Source of the DNA: Flavobacterium sp.
GTDB taxonomy: Bacteria > Bacteroidota > Bacteroidia > Flavobacteriales > Flavobacteriaceae
Length of the DNA stretch: 63,804 nt
Direction of reading: 5' to 3'
Assembly (NCBI RefSeq): GCF_027533505.1
Contig: NZ_JAPZUB010000027.1
Location: 1 to 63,804 of the forward strand
Shown piece after piece: positions 45,793-53,466 of this stretch; positions within the stretch are counted from its first letter, which is position 1; every line of letters begins with the position of its first letter. The notes beneath the pieces were generated by a model. The model saw nothing but the letters and a program-made list of their open reading frames with translations. It did not search any database and was not told the DNA's origin. A program made the translations under genes and the position numbers.

Positions 45793-46277
45793 GATTCAAA
45801 TTCAATTAAAAGTTGCCCTTTATCCACCGCTTGTCCTTTGACCACCGCAATAGATTTAATTTTACCCTCTCGTGGGGATAGAAAGCTGTTTTCCATTTTC
45901 ATGGCTTCCAAAATCAACAACGGGTCGTTTTCTTGAACTTCATCGCCAACCGCTACATTGATTTCCAAAATCAAACCGGGCATCGGGGCTTTGATGGCAT
46001 TGACCACTTTATGGCGTCCCCGCTCAATCCCCATGCGGCTAATCAATTGATCTAATCCATCGGCAATGGATACTTCATAGGTATTGTTATTGACCTTAAT
46101 CGTATATTTTTTGGCGACAAAATCGGCTGCTATGATTTCAGCCTTGTAGGATTGATTGTCTTTTAAAACATGAAACGAGTGGGGTCCTGTAGCCACGGCA
46201 TCGAGGTGCTGCAACGCATTTTCGTCAAAGTCAAATGTTGCCCCAGTGTGCACAGAAAGGGTATAGGATTTTTGCAT
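45789..46277 (-). CDS. biotin carboxyl carrier protein (acyl-CoA carboxylase)
   Basis: 162 residues. The N-terminal ~85 residues resemble the BT-type linker domain of acyl-CoA carboxylases (YKAEIIAADFVAKKYTIKVNNNTYEVSI). The C-terminal lipoyl/biotinyl domain begins KAPMPGLILEINVAVGDEVQENDPLLIL, with the biotin attachment site EAMKMEN (Lys127). First gene of the carboxylase operon, overlapping accC by 4 bp. Confidence 0.93.
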   Translation of the reverse strand: MQKSYTLSVHTGATFDFDENALQHLDAVATGPHSFHVLKDNQSYKAEIIAADFVAKKYTIKVNNNTYEVSIADGLDQLISRMGIERGRHKVVNAIKAPMPGLILEINVAVGDEVQENDPLLILEAMKMENSFLSPREGKIKSIAVVKGQAVDKGQLLIEFES

Positions 46278-46365
46278 AGCGCTGTTGTTTTAGGATTGTA
46301 AATTTAGGGAATCGAAATCGATTGCGCCATGACAAAAATCAATTAATTTGGTAATTACATATAGG

Positions 46366-46398
46366 TCAAAAAAAAAGACGAACCGAAGTTCGTCTCAC
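46366..46398 (-). terminator. terminator of the YceI-containing operon
   Basis: AGACGAAC (46376-46383) with GTTCGTCT (46388-46395), loop CGAA. On the minus strand a T run follows, placing it ~20 bp after the YceI stop. Confidence 0.88.
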
Positions 46399-46416
46399 TA
46401 CTGTAATTTAGCTTTA

Positions 46417-46950
46417 TTAAGCTTTGTTTTCTAGGGTTAAATCAACGGTAAGTTTGGCCGTTTCTGCCAAGGTTTTCTTGGCCAAAGCGGGAACCGTTAA
46501 ATCGTAATCCTTGAGCTTTACCATAAACGTACCGTCCAAATGAATTTTTCCACCTTCGACTTTCAATGTCATTTTGGTTTTCACTTTCTGTGTCACCCCA
46601 TGAATGGTTAAATCACCTTCTACATCATAGGTGCCGTTTTGAGGTTGAAAACCTACGATTTTTCCTTTAAAAGTGGCTTTGGGCAACTTATCGCTGTCCA
46701 TATAATTCTCGTTGAAATGTTCTTCCATCAACGGAATTTTAAAACGAAAAGACTTAATCATCACTTGAATCGCTAAATCACCGCTATTTTTATCCAAGAG
46801 CGCCGATACGGCATTGTTGGTAGCCGCCACTTGATCGGTAGCGCCTGGTACGGTGGCATCAAACTTAACAACCCCCGTTCGTGTGATCATTTTTTGGGCG
46901 TGAAGCATCCCGCTGAGCATGAATATCAAACACAATAAATTCTTTTTCAT
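46417..46950 (-). CDS. YceI-family periplasmic protein
   Basis: 177 residues from the ATG at 46950 (MKKNLLCLIFMLSGMLHAQ, a signal peptide); a second ATG two codons upstream is possible. The mature part is a lipocalin-like YceI barrel: GVVKFDATVPG, FRFKIPLMEEHFNENYMDSDKLPKATFKGKI, GDLTIHGVTQKVKTKMTLK and KLTVDLTLENKA. YceI proteins bind isoprenoid quinones or similar lipids. Last gene of the five-gene operon; the CXXCH lipoprotein gene ends about 11 bp before it, which fits an electron-transfer theme. Confidence 0.9.
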   Translation of the reverse strand: MKKNLLCLIFMLSGMLHAQKMITRTGVVKFDATVPGATDQVAATNNAVSALLDKNSGDLAIQVMIKSFRFKIPLMEEHFNENYMDSDKLPKATFKGKIVGFQPQNGTYDVEGDLTIHGVTQKVKTKMTLKVEGGKIHLDGTFMVKLKDYDLTVPALAKKTLAETAKLTVDLTLENKA

Positions 46951-46961
46951 ATCCATTTATA

Positions 46962-47321
46962 TTAATCCAACGGGTAGTTGTTGGCCGCCCAGTTTTCGAT
47001 AATTGCGATTCGTGTGGTATTCATTTTTCCCGTAGGAGGCATGATTTCGCCACAAGCTGTACCTTTAATTCGGCACAATAATGTACCATTTTGGGTATTG
47101 TCCTTAACTTCTTCATAGGTCAACAACGAAAACTCGTCTACTCCGTTATGGCAACCCGTACAATTATTTTCCATAATTGGTTTGACATTTTTGTTGTAAG
47201 AAGGGTTGGCAACGATACCTGAGGCCTCCTCAAATGTAGACGATTCGCAAGCATATTGTAACCCTATCAGTCCCAGAAACAACAATCCGATTAGGGACAA
47301 TTTAAAATAATTCGTTTTCAT
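46962..47321 (-). CDS. small CXXCH (c-type cytochrome-like) lipoprotein
   Basis: 119 residues. The signal peptide MKTNYFKLSLIGLLFLGLIGLQYACES has a lipobox-like YAC at Cys25. CTGCH, about 30 residues after, is a haem c attachment motif; the downstream MPPTGKM offers a Met axial ligand, as in small cytochromes and planctomycete-type cytochrome domains. Two extra Cys (LLCRIKGTACGEI) could form a disulfide. Probably a membrane-anchored periplasmic electron carrier. Lies 11 bp before the YceI gene in the operon. Confidence 0.82.
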   Translation of the reverse strand: MKTNYFKLSLIGLLFLGLIGLQYACESSTFEEASGIVANPSYNKNVKPIMENNCTGCHNGVDEFSLLTYEEVKDNTQNGTLLCRIKGTACGEIMPPTGKMNTTRIAIIENWAANNYPLD

Positions 47322-47332
47322 AGCAAATGCAA

Positions 47333-48190
47333 TTAAAATACACGGTATAAGTTGAATCCGAAGAAAATTCCTCGATTAAAATCTCCAGTCGCTGTGGTAA
47401 AATAGCTCACATCATTCATCGCTTGGCTGTTGGAAAGCACCAGCTGAAATACGTGTCCACCCGTTTCGATATCAACGCCTACGGTAAGCGGATTTTGATA
47501 TGGGTCATTGGAAACGGTATTGAAACGTTGGGCATATTCCCAGTTAAAGCTACAGCGTTTTGAAAACTTGTAACGTCCGCCCAAAGCCATTAAAAACTGA
47601 CTTTTTTCTTCCAATAGCGGGTCGTATAAGTTTTTATGAATGTACATTGGAGTAAGTTGTAAGGAAAAATTCTCTGAAAACTTGCGAGAAATCAATAGCT
47701 GATTGGAAAAAGCAAAACGATCCGTTCCTGTTAATTCAGGATACTCTTCCTTTTCCAACTGCGAATTAATATCCATGGTATGGTATCCAACTATAGTCAC
47801 TGGAAAACCATCTACCTCTTGGGCCATGAGTCGGTATTTGCCCGACAGTTCATAGGTTTTTCCAAGGGTATGACGCGAAAAACCTAAGGTAAGCCACTCC
47901 GTTGCACCATACAAACCACCTAATTTTGTAAGGGCGTTATCCAATCCAAAAAAGTTATCAAAACCATTGGTCAAATCCCCAAACCGGTGGGCTACCAAAA
48001 AATACCATTCCCCTTTTGCCGCCATTTTGGTCGACTGCATGGTACAAATTTGTTGCCCCTTAAATGCTGCGCTAACGGTTTCTTTCTTATTTTGATCTTG
48101 ATTGAGTTCGTTTAGTAAATCGTCTTGCGCCTGCACCGTTGTCGTGTAACAACCCATTGCAATCCACGCTAAGGCTACTATTTTTTTCAT
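47333..48190 (-). CDS. DUF5777-family beta-barrel protein
   Basis: 285 residues from the ATG at 48190 (signal peptide MKKIVALAWIAMGCYTTTVQAQ). The rest alternates hydrophobic strands and turns (MAAKGEWYFLVAHRFGDLTNGFDNFFGLDNA, GATEWLTLGFSRHTLGKTYELSGKYRL, FFGFNLYRVF at the end), as in outer-membrane DUF5777 proteins of Bacteroidetes. No function is established. Such proteins often occur near YceI and cytochrome genes, as here. It starts 3 bp after the OB-fold gene. Confidence 0.82.
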   Translation of the reverse strand: MKKIVALAWIAMGCYTTTVQAQDDLLNELNQDQNKKETVSAAFKGQQICTMQSTKMAAKGEWYFLVAHRFGDLTNGFDNFFGLDNALTKLGGLYGATEWLTLGFSRHTLGKTYELSGKYRLMAQEVDGFPVTIVGYHTMDINSQLEKEEYPELTGTDRFAFSNQLLISRKFSENFSLQLTPMYIHKNLYDPLLEEKSQFLMALGGRYKFSKRCSFNWEYAQRFNTVSNDPYQNPLTVGVDIETGGHVFQLVLSNSQAMNDVSYFTTATGDFNRGIFFGFNLYRVF

Positions 48191-48192
48191 AG

Positions 48193-48582
48193 TTAAGGAA
48201 TTAAAGTACATTGATCCATTTTTATTTCATCGAGAAAATCATCATATCCGATGACACGTCCTTTTACGGTAATTATGGCCCCCACTTGGACTGATAATGG
48301 CGCTTGACTAATACAAACTACCTTTTTATCCAATAAAAGTTGAGTACCCTCTACTGCAGTTACAGTCCCCGAAACTTCAGTGGCTTTTTCCAAATAGGTG
48401 GCATTCGCTTTTTCGGTATTAGCCACAAAAGCTTGATGCAAGTCTAGCGCTTTTAGTGTAAATACAGCGGTTTCTTTTTGAACATCCCTTCGTTCAGAGT
48501 GATAAACATAACGATATCCGAAGTAACCCGCGACACCTACTAAAAGTAAGCCTATTAGTCCTATTTTTAGGGATTTTTTCAT
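48193..48582 (-). CDS. tRNA_anti-like OB-fold exported protein
   Basis: 129 residues. A single N-terminal hydrophobic segment (KIGLIGLLLVGVAGYFGYRYVY, about 6-27) anchors or exports it. The C-terminal part, YLEKATEVSGTVTAVEGTQLLLDKKVVCIS and VGAIITVKGRVIGYDDFLDEIKMDQC, is an OB-fold of the tRNA_anti-like family. No role is known; nucleic-acid binding is not implied in the periplasm. It begins right at the end of the interrupted DOMON gene and is part of the same operon. Confidence 0.8.
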   Translation of the reverse strand: MKKSLKIGLIGLLLVGVAGYFGYRYVYHSERRDVQKETAVFTLKALDLHQAFVANTEKANATYLEKATEVSGTVTAVEGTQLLLDKKVVCISQAPLSVQVGAIITVKGRVIGYDDFLDEIKMDQCTLIP

Positions 48583-48660
48583 TTACTCGACAATAATTTT
48601 TTTCCAAGCTTTTTGGCCTTCCCCTTGGATTTCCAAGAGATAGGAACCAACAGCTAGTCA
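48583..48660 (-). pseudogene. severed tail of the T9SS sorting domain
   Basis: In the frame of the DOMON gene, past its TGA (48658-48660), 24 codons follow that read LAVGSYLLEIQGEGQKAWKK and IIVE and then TAA at 48583. This is exactly the missing end of a type A sorting domain ('L..G.Y.l.i.g......kkiiv'). It shows that the TGA is internal to the ancestral gene. Confidence 0.85.
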
Positions 48661-49371
48661 CTCTACCTTGACTTCTTTTGCATTTTCAGCATTGGAATAC
48701 GAAAGCGTACGAATTAACTGCCCTGAAAGCGCGTATACACTTACCGTTTCAATTCCCCAAGTAGCACTAACAGTTACCATTCCGCGTGATGGGTTAGGAT
48801 ATACACTCACGGCCACTGGAGCGATTTCTTGTGTACTTAAGTTGGTAAATGGGGTGTCGATCGCATACCCGCGGTTGGCTCCACCATGATTATTCATTGT
48901 ATAGTTGGCAGTACTGCTTCTAGCCCAAGCGATGTCAAGGGTTGTATCGTTAAAATTAAAGGTAAAGTCACTGCTATCCCCTGTGCTCAAGGGACGGGTA
49001 CATACAATGGTACGTAAACCTGCAGCGGGTGTATTGTTGGTATTCGAAACCAAAGTCCAATTGTTGGTAATATCTGTTATGGGCGAAAAACCTTCCCCAT
49101 TGAATCGCGCGTCAACCACATTTGAAGTATTGTTCCAGTACACCAAATCTTGTCCCACGGCCATTCCTTGAGTGCTGGTAAAGGATCCAAATTGCAATCC
49201 AAACCAACGATCGTTAGGCCCAATCATTGTTAACGTTACTGTGGATGTGTTATTGTCCAATAAAAAATTGGCGCGCACATTGGTCGAGAGATTCACTACA
49301 CCGGTAGCTTTTTGTTGCCCAAAGGCATGAAAAGCGCCAAGGCAAAACAGTAAAAGAGTAATTTTTTTCAT
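48658..49371 (-). CDS. DOMON-like T9SS type A protein, prematurely stopped
   Basis: 237 residues; signal peptide MKKITLLLFCLGAFHAFGQQ. Residues about 20-170 look like a DOMON domain (NVRANFLLDNNTSTVTLTMIGPNDRWFGLQFGS ... DIAWARSST), a haem- or sugar-binding fold of redox proteins. From about 185, VAVSVYPNPSRGMVTVSATWGIETVSVYALSGQL starts a type A T9SS domain, but a TGA stops it before the last ~25 residues. Without that end the protein would probably not be secreted or attached by T9SS. First gene of the DOMON - OB - DUF5777 - CXXCH - YceI operon. Confidence 0.8.
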   Translation of the reverse strand: MKKITLLLFCLGAFHAFGQQKATGVVNLSTNVRANFLLDNNTSTVTLTMIGPNDRWFGLQFGSFTSTQGMAVGQDLVYWNNTSNVVDARFNGEGFSPITDITNNWTLVSNTNNTPAAGLRTIVCTRPLSTGDSSDFTFNFNDTTLDIAWARSSTANYTMNNHGGANRGYAIDTPFTNLSTQEIAPVAVSVYPNPSRGMVTVSATWGIETVSVYALSGQLIRTLSYSNAENAKEVKVE

Positions 49372-49403
49372 AGTTTTATTTTTTGTTTAAAGATAAGTAA
49401 AAA

Positions 49404-49427
49404 TGTTCGAACAAAACAAATGTTCGA
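49404..49427. promoter_or_regulatory. candidate operator of the DOMON-YceI operon
   Basis: TGTTCGAACA (49404-49413) is a perfect palindrome and TGTTCGA recurs at 49421-49427. It lies 33-56 bp upstream of the DOMON start on the minus strand, where a promoter should be. TetR-type regulators often use such sites; no regulator gene is adjacent. Confidence 0.45.
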
Positions 49428-49491
49428 CTACTACTATTTACGTAAAACATGTGAAAAGGTTTTTTCCCTACTGTAAATAACGGTAAAAATT

Positions 49492-51672
49492 CTACAATAC
49501 CCACAACATTTCTCGTAAGGGTAAAACTGCTTTGGAAGTCCAAAACAGGGCAAAATCTTCAAATTCCATTTCAAACGATTCTTTCAATACTCCCCAGGTT
49601 TGTTGCGGATGGCTTGGTGTTAGTCGTGTGATTTGGTCGATCAACCACCGCCCTTCTGCTTCGGGCAAGACGGTTTCGACAACTCCATGAAGTGCGTGAA
49701 CACGAACATGCATCATGGACCACGTTTTTCCTTTTTTTTGTTTTTGAAAAAATGAACATTCCGGTTGAAGTCCCCCCCAAATTATTTTAGCCGATGCTTT
49801 AGGTAAGAGAATTCGCTCGTCATCAAGCGCCGATACAATAAAATCGGGGGCCACTTTGGGGTGTGGAATTTTAAAATCAAACCAATTTTGCAACGGATCG
49901 TCGAGACAAAGTCCGTGCATATAGTTGAACAACGATTTTCGCAATCCATAGCTAAAACGATCGTGTTTTATACCCGTTTGATCGGTAAATTCGATATCGT
50001 TGTGCGCAAAAGATATGGGTTGCTTTTCAGGAATGATACCATAAGCCTCGGGGTCTAATCCAATGGGACTATGAGCTGTTAGTGCAAATTGATGCCAAAA
50101 CCCCGATTGTACAATCCCTAAAGAAAATAATTGACGTACCATTTCGAGACTATCAATAGTTTCTTGCACCGTTTGCGTCGGATATCCATACATCAAATAC
50201 GCATGAACCATGATGCCACTTTCGGTAAAATTTCGGGTCACTCGTGCCACTTGCGCTACCGTGACGCCTTTTTGAATGAGCGCCAACAACCGATCGGAGG
50301 CGACTTCGAGACCCCCAGAAACCGCAATACAGCCTGATGCTTTAAGCAACAAACAGAGGTCGCGGGTAAAACTCTTTTCAAACCGAATATTGGTCCACCA
50401 GGTCACCACCAAATTGCGGCGTAAAATCTCAAGTGCCACTTCGCGCATCAACGCAGGAGGCGCGGCTTCGTCTACAAAATGAAACCCCGATTCGCCCGTT
50501 TGTGCAATTAACGTTTCCATTCGATCGACCAACATTCGGGCATGAATGGGTTCGTAGACTTTGATATAATCGAGTGAAATATCGCAAAAAGTACATTTGC
50601 CCCAATAGCAACCGTGCGCCATGGTTAGTTTATTCCATCGTCCATCACTCCACAAACTATGCATAGGATTGGCAATTTCAATCACCGAAAGATACTCCGT
50701 CAACAATAGATCGGAATAGTCAGGAGTTCCCACTGCTGTTTGTCTGTAGTCCGGAATTTTTGCCTCATTTTTATACACCACTTCACCAGCTTCACGAAGG
50801 TAGGTTCGTTTCCACACTTGTTGTGCCTCGGGAAGCTGAAGATTAGCGTATAAAAGTTCAATCGGACGCTCACCATCGTCGAGGGTAATGAAATCAAAAA
50901 AATCGAAAACACGCGAATCGGTCAGTTGGCGTAACTCCGTGTTGGGAAAGCCACCCCCCATAGCAACTTTCGTGTTGGGGAAATTGGACTTTATCCATTG
51001 GGCACAGCGAAAGGCACTATACAAATTGCCAGGAAATGGTACCGAAAAACAGACCAATGCAGGTTGCTCTCGGTGCATGGCCGCAGCTAAGCGTTGTAAC
51101 GTAAATTGATCAACAAAGGTTGGTGCTTGTTGCAGCGCTTGGTAGAGTAAATCAAAACTGTTGGCACTACGCCCCAAACGTTCTGCATAACGTGAAAAAC
51201 CAAAATTGGAATCGACGCATTCCACAATAAAATCGGATAAATCTTCCAGATATAGGGTCGCCAAATGTTTGGCCTTATCCTGCAATCCCATGGCACCAAA
51301 GGCCCATTCTAAATCGTCTAATTGCGAAAAACGGGAAGCTTCGGGCAAAAAATTTCCGGAACAAATCTGGCGTGCTAAATTGGGTTGCTTGCCTTGCAAA
51401 AAACCAACTACAGCGGCGATGGTTTGTACATACACTGAGCGCATCTGGAAAATCCGTTGCGCATTTTCAGACTTTGTTTCTTGCCCCTTTGAGGCTTCAA
51501 AAATGGCTTCTAATCCCTTGGGGGAAAACAAATCCAACACCACTTCAAGTCCCAAATCCATTTGAAACGAGGGAATCGAACGGGTATTCAAAAACCCTTT
51601 CAAGTACGCCGTCGCAGGATAGGGCGTATTGAGTTGTGTGAAGGGAGGAGTGATTAAAAGCAGTGTAGCCAA
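49492..51672 (-). CDS. B12-binding-domain radical SAM protein
   Basis: 726 residues if begun at the TTG at 51672 (L-ATLLLITPPFTQLNTPYPA); an ATG 39 bp upstream would prefix an unlikely Cys/Lys-rich peptide. The N-terminal part contains the Rossmann-like B12-binding fold (VCFSVPFPGNLYSAFRCAQWIKSNFPNTKVAMGGGFPNTELR, about 220-260). The radical SAM cluster is CYWGKCTFC (about 355-363, CxxxxCxxC spacing as CYWGKC then FC), followed by FVDEAAPP and MYGYPTQT. It resembles the BchE/HpnP-type group, in which cobalamin assists C-C or C-methyl chemistry. Substrate unknown. Divergent from bshC with a 98-bp shared upstream region. Confidence 0.85.
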   Translation of the reverse strand: MATLLLITPPFTQLNTPYPATAYLKGFLNTRSIPSFQMDLGLEVVLDLFSPKGLEAIFEASKGQETKSENAQRIFQMRSVYVQTIAAVVGFLQGKQPNLARQICSGNFLPEASRFSQLDDLEWAFGAMGLQDKAKHLATLYLEDLSDFIVECVDSNFGFSRYAERLGRSANSFDLLYQALQQAPTFVDQFTLQRLAAAMHREQPALVCFSVPFPGNLYSAFRCAQWIKSNFPNTKVAMGGGFPNTELRQLTDSRVFDFFDFITLDDGERPIELLYANLQLPEAQQVWKRTYLREAGEVVYKNEAKIPDYRQTAVGTPDYSDLLLTEYLSVIEIANPMHSLWSDGRWNKLTMAHGCYWGKCTFCDISLDYIKVYEPIHARMLVDRMETLIAQTGESGFHFVDEAAPPALMREVALEILRRNLVVTWWTNIRFEKSFTRDLCLLLKASGCIAVSGGLEVASDRLLALIQKGVTVAQVARVTRNFTESGIMVHAYLMYGYPTQTVQETIDSLEMVRQLFSLGIVQSGFWHQFALTAHSPIGLDPEAYGIIPEKQPISFAHNDIEFTDQTGIKHDRFSYGLRKSLFNYMHGLCLDDPLQNWFDFKIPHPKVAPDFIVSALDDERILLPKASAKIIWGGLQPECSFFQKQKKGKTWSMMHVRVHALHGVVETVLPEAEGRWLIDQITRLTPSHPQQTWGVLKESFEMEFEDFALFWTSKAVLPLREMLWVL

Positions 51673-51748
51673 GGATTCGGATTTTCTACAAAAATAGAAT
51701 TTAACGCACAATTAGGAATTTGAAAAGAAGGCTATTTTTAAAATTCTT

Positions 51749-51756
51749 TACATTTG
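51749..51756 (+). promoter_or_regulatory. -7 promoter element of bshC
   Basis: TACATTTG, 14 bp before the bshC ATG. TTTG at 51719-51722 is a possible but widely spaced -33 partner (26 bp). Confidence 0.45.
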
Positions 51757-51770
51757 ACAAAAATTAACTC

Positions 51771-53366
51771 ATGCCCACCGATTGTATCGACTACCGTGAA
51801 TTGCCCCAATTTTCTGAACTTATTCGGGATTATTTGGATCAAAAGGCATCGGTACAACCGTTATACCATCGCTTTCCAAGCCTTTCGCATTTTGAAGCAC
51901 AATGCCAAGAAAAAGCCGCACATTACAGTACAGCGCAGCGTGAAGGTTTAGTCACCGAATGGCGTCGGCAATACAAAGGATTTAAACTTTCGGAAGCTTC
52001 AGAAGCGCATTTGAATGCCCTGCATGAACCGACAACATTTACCATTACCACAGGACACCAATTGAACTTGTTTACAGGTCCCGTATTCTTTTGGTATAAA
52101 ATCATTTCCGTCATTAATCTTTGTAAAAGCTTACAAAAAACATATCCCCACTATCGGTTTGTGCCTGTCTATTGGATGGCTACTGAAGACCATGATTTTG
52201 AGGAAATTCAATCGTTTCGATGGGGCGATGAAAAAATAACTTGGAATTCTACGCAACAAGGCGCCGTGGGGCGTTTTGTACTTGACGCCTCTTTTGAAGA
52301 GGTTCGAAATAGAATTAACACCTCCTTTCCCGAGGGTGAGCGTGGACAATTTTTGAAAACACTATTTCATACCTCGTATGCTGAGGGTCGCACTTTGGCT
52401 GAAGCGACACGTTATTTGGTTCATCAACTCTTTGATCAGGAGGGATTGCTCATTTTTGATGGCGATCAAACCTGGGGGAAAACAGCCTTTTTACCCTTTG
52501 CTTTGCGTGAAATCCAAGAACAAATCACGCATCAAGCCACCCAGGAAACACGCGAGCAAATGTCCTCATACAAAGCACAAGTAAATCCGAGGGAACTCAA
52601 TTTGTTTTATTTAGAAACGGGCATTCGAGAGCGACTTACGCGTGAGGGAGATTGGATTGTTCGTCACGACAGCGGTATTCGGTATGCACTCGACGATTTC
52701 AAACGTCACTGCCAAGAGCAACCCGATTGTTTGAGTCCGAATGTATTGCTCCGTCCGCTTTATCAAGAAATTGTATTGCCTAATTTGGCGTATATAGGCG
52801 GCGGGGGTGAAATTGCGTATTGGTTGCAATTAAAAAAGCAATTCCAGCAATTTGAGGTTCCCTTTCCCATGTTGATTTTACGTAATTCCGTGCTTCATGC
52901 CACGGCGAAACAAGCCAAAAAAGCAGCGAAACTGGATGTTGCTTTTGCCGATTTGTTTCTCAGCGCTTCGGATCTCCGCACCCGTATGGTCCAAAAAATT
53001 CAAACCGTACATTACGACTTTACGGCACAAAAAAACGTGTTGCAGGAACAGTTTGCGGCATTAGAGAAACTGGCCGTTCAAACCGACCCTTCCTTTTTGG
53101 GCGCAGTAAAAGCACAAACCCACAAGCAACTCAAAGGCTTGGAACATCTTGAAAAAAAATTATTACGCGCCGAAAAAAAGAAACATGAAGTTCACCTCAA
53201 TGCTGTTGAGGCTTTGCAATTGGAATTGTTCCCCCATCGAGGATTGCAAGAACGCACCGTCAATTTTAGTTCCTTCTATCTATCGTTCGGTCCCGAATGG
53301 ATGACTCGGTTATATGCAGAACTCGATCCACTCCATCCCTACTTTAGTGTGATGGTTTGGGATTAA
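51771..53366 (+). CDS. bshC: bacillithiol biosynthesis cysteine-adding enzyme BshC
   Basis: Adds cysteine to glucosaminyl-malate in the last step of bacillithiol synthesis. 531 residues, near the usual length. Characteristic stretches: TITTGHQLNLFTGPVFFWYKIISVINLCKSL, FVPVYWMATEDHDFEEI, LSPNVLLRPLYQEIVLPNLAYIGGGGEIAYWLQLK, a long coiled-coil (about 410-480) and the end PLHPYFSVMVWD. It indicates that this organism uses bacillithiol as a low-molecular-weight thiol. Transcribed alone. Confidence 0.95.
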   Translation: MPTDCIDYRELPQFSELIRDYLDQKASVQPLYHRFPSLSHFEAQCQEKAAHYSTAQREGLVTEWRRQYKGFKLSEASEAHLNALHEPTTFTITTGHQLNLFTGPVFFWYKIISVINLCKSLQKTYPHYRFVPVYWMATEDHDFEEIQSFRWGDEKITWNSTQQGAVGRFVLDASFEEVRNRINTSFPEGERGQFLKTLFHTSYAEGRTLAEATRYLVHQLFDQEGLLIFDGDQTWGKTAFLPFALREIQEQITHQATQETREQMSSYKAQVNPRELNLFYLETGIRERLTREGDWIVRHDSGIRYALDDFKRHCQEQPDCLSPNVLLRPLYQEIVLPNLAYIGGGGEIAYWLQLKKQFQQFEVPFPMLILRNSVLHATAKQAKKAAKLDVAFADLFLSASDLRTRMVQKIQTVHYDFTAQKNVLQEQFAALEKLAVQTDPSFLGAVKAQTHKQLKGLEHLEKKLLRAEKKKHEVHLNAVEALQLELFPHRGLQERTVNFSSFYLSFGPEWMTRLYAELDPLHPYFSVMVWD

Positions 53367-53413
53367 TTTATAAACACTACAACGTTATCGTTGGTAAAGT
53401 CCAACTTTTAGAT

Positions 53414-53443
53414 TTTGTAAATCAGCATTTTACTTTAGTTTTG
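53414..53443 (+). promoter_or_regulatory. promoter of the SusE/F-like gene
   Basis: TTTG (53414-53417), an 18-bp spacer, TAGTTTTG (53436-53443). The layout is identical to the rimO promoter; 23 bp to the ATG. Confidence 0.65.
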
Positions 53444-53466
53444 TTAAAAATTTTAACAAAACCTAG

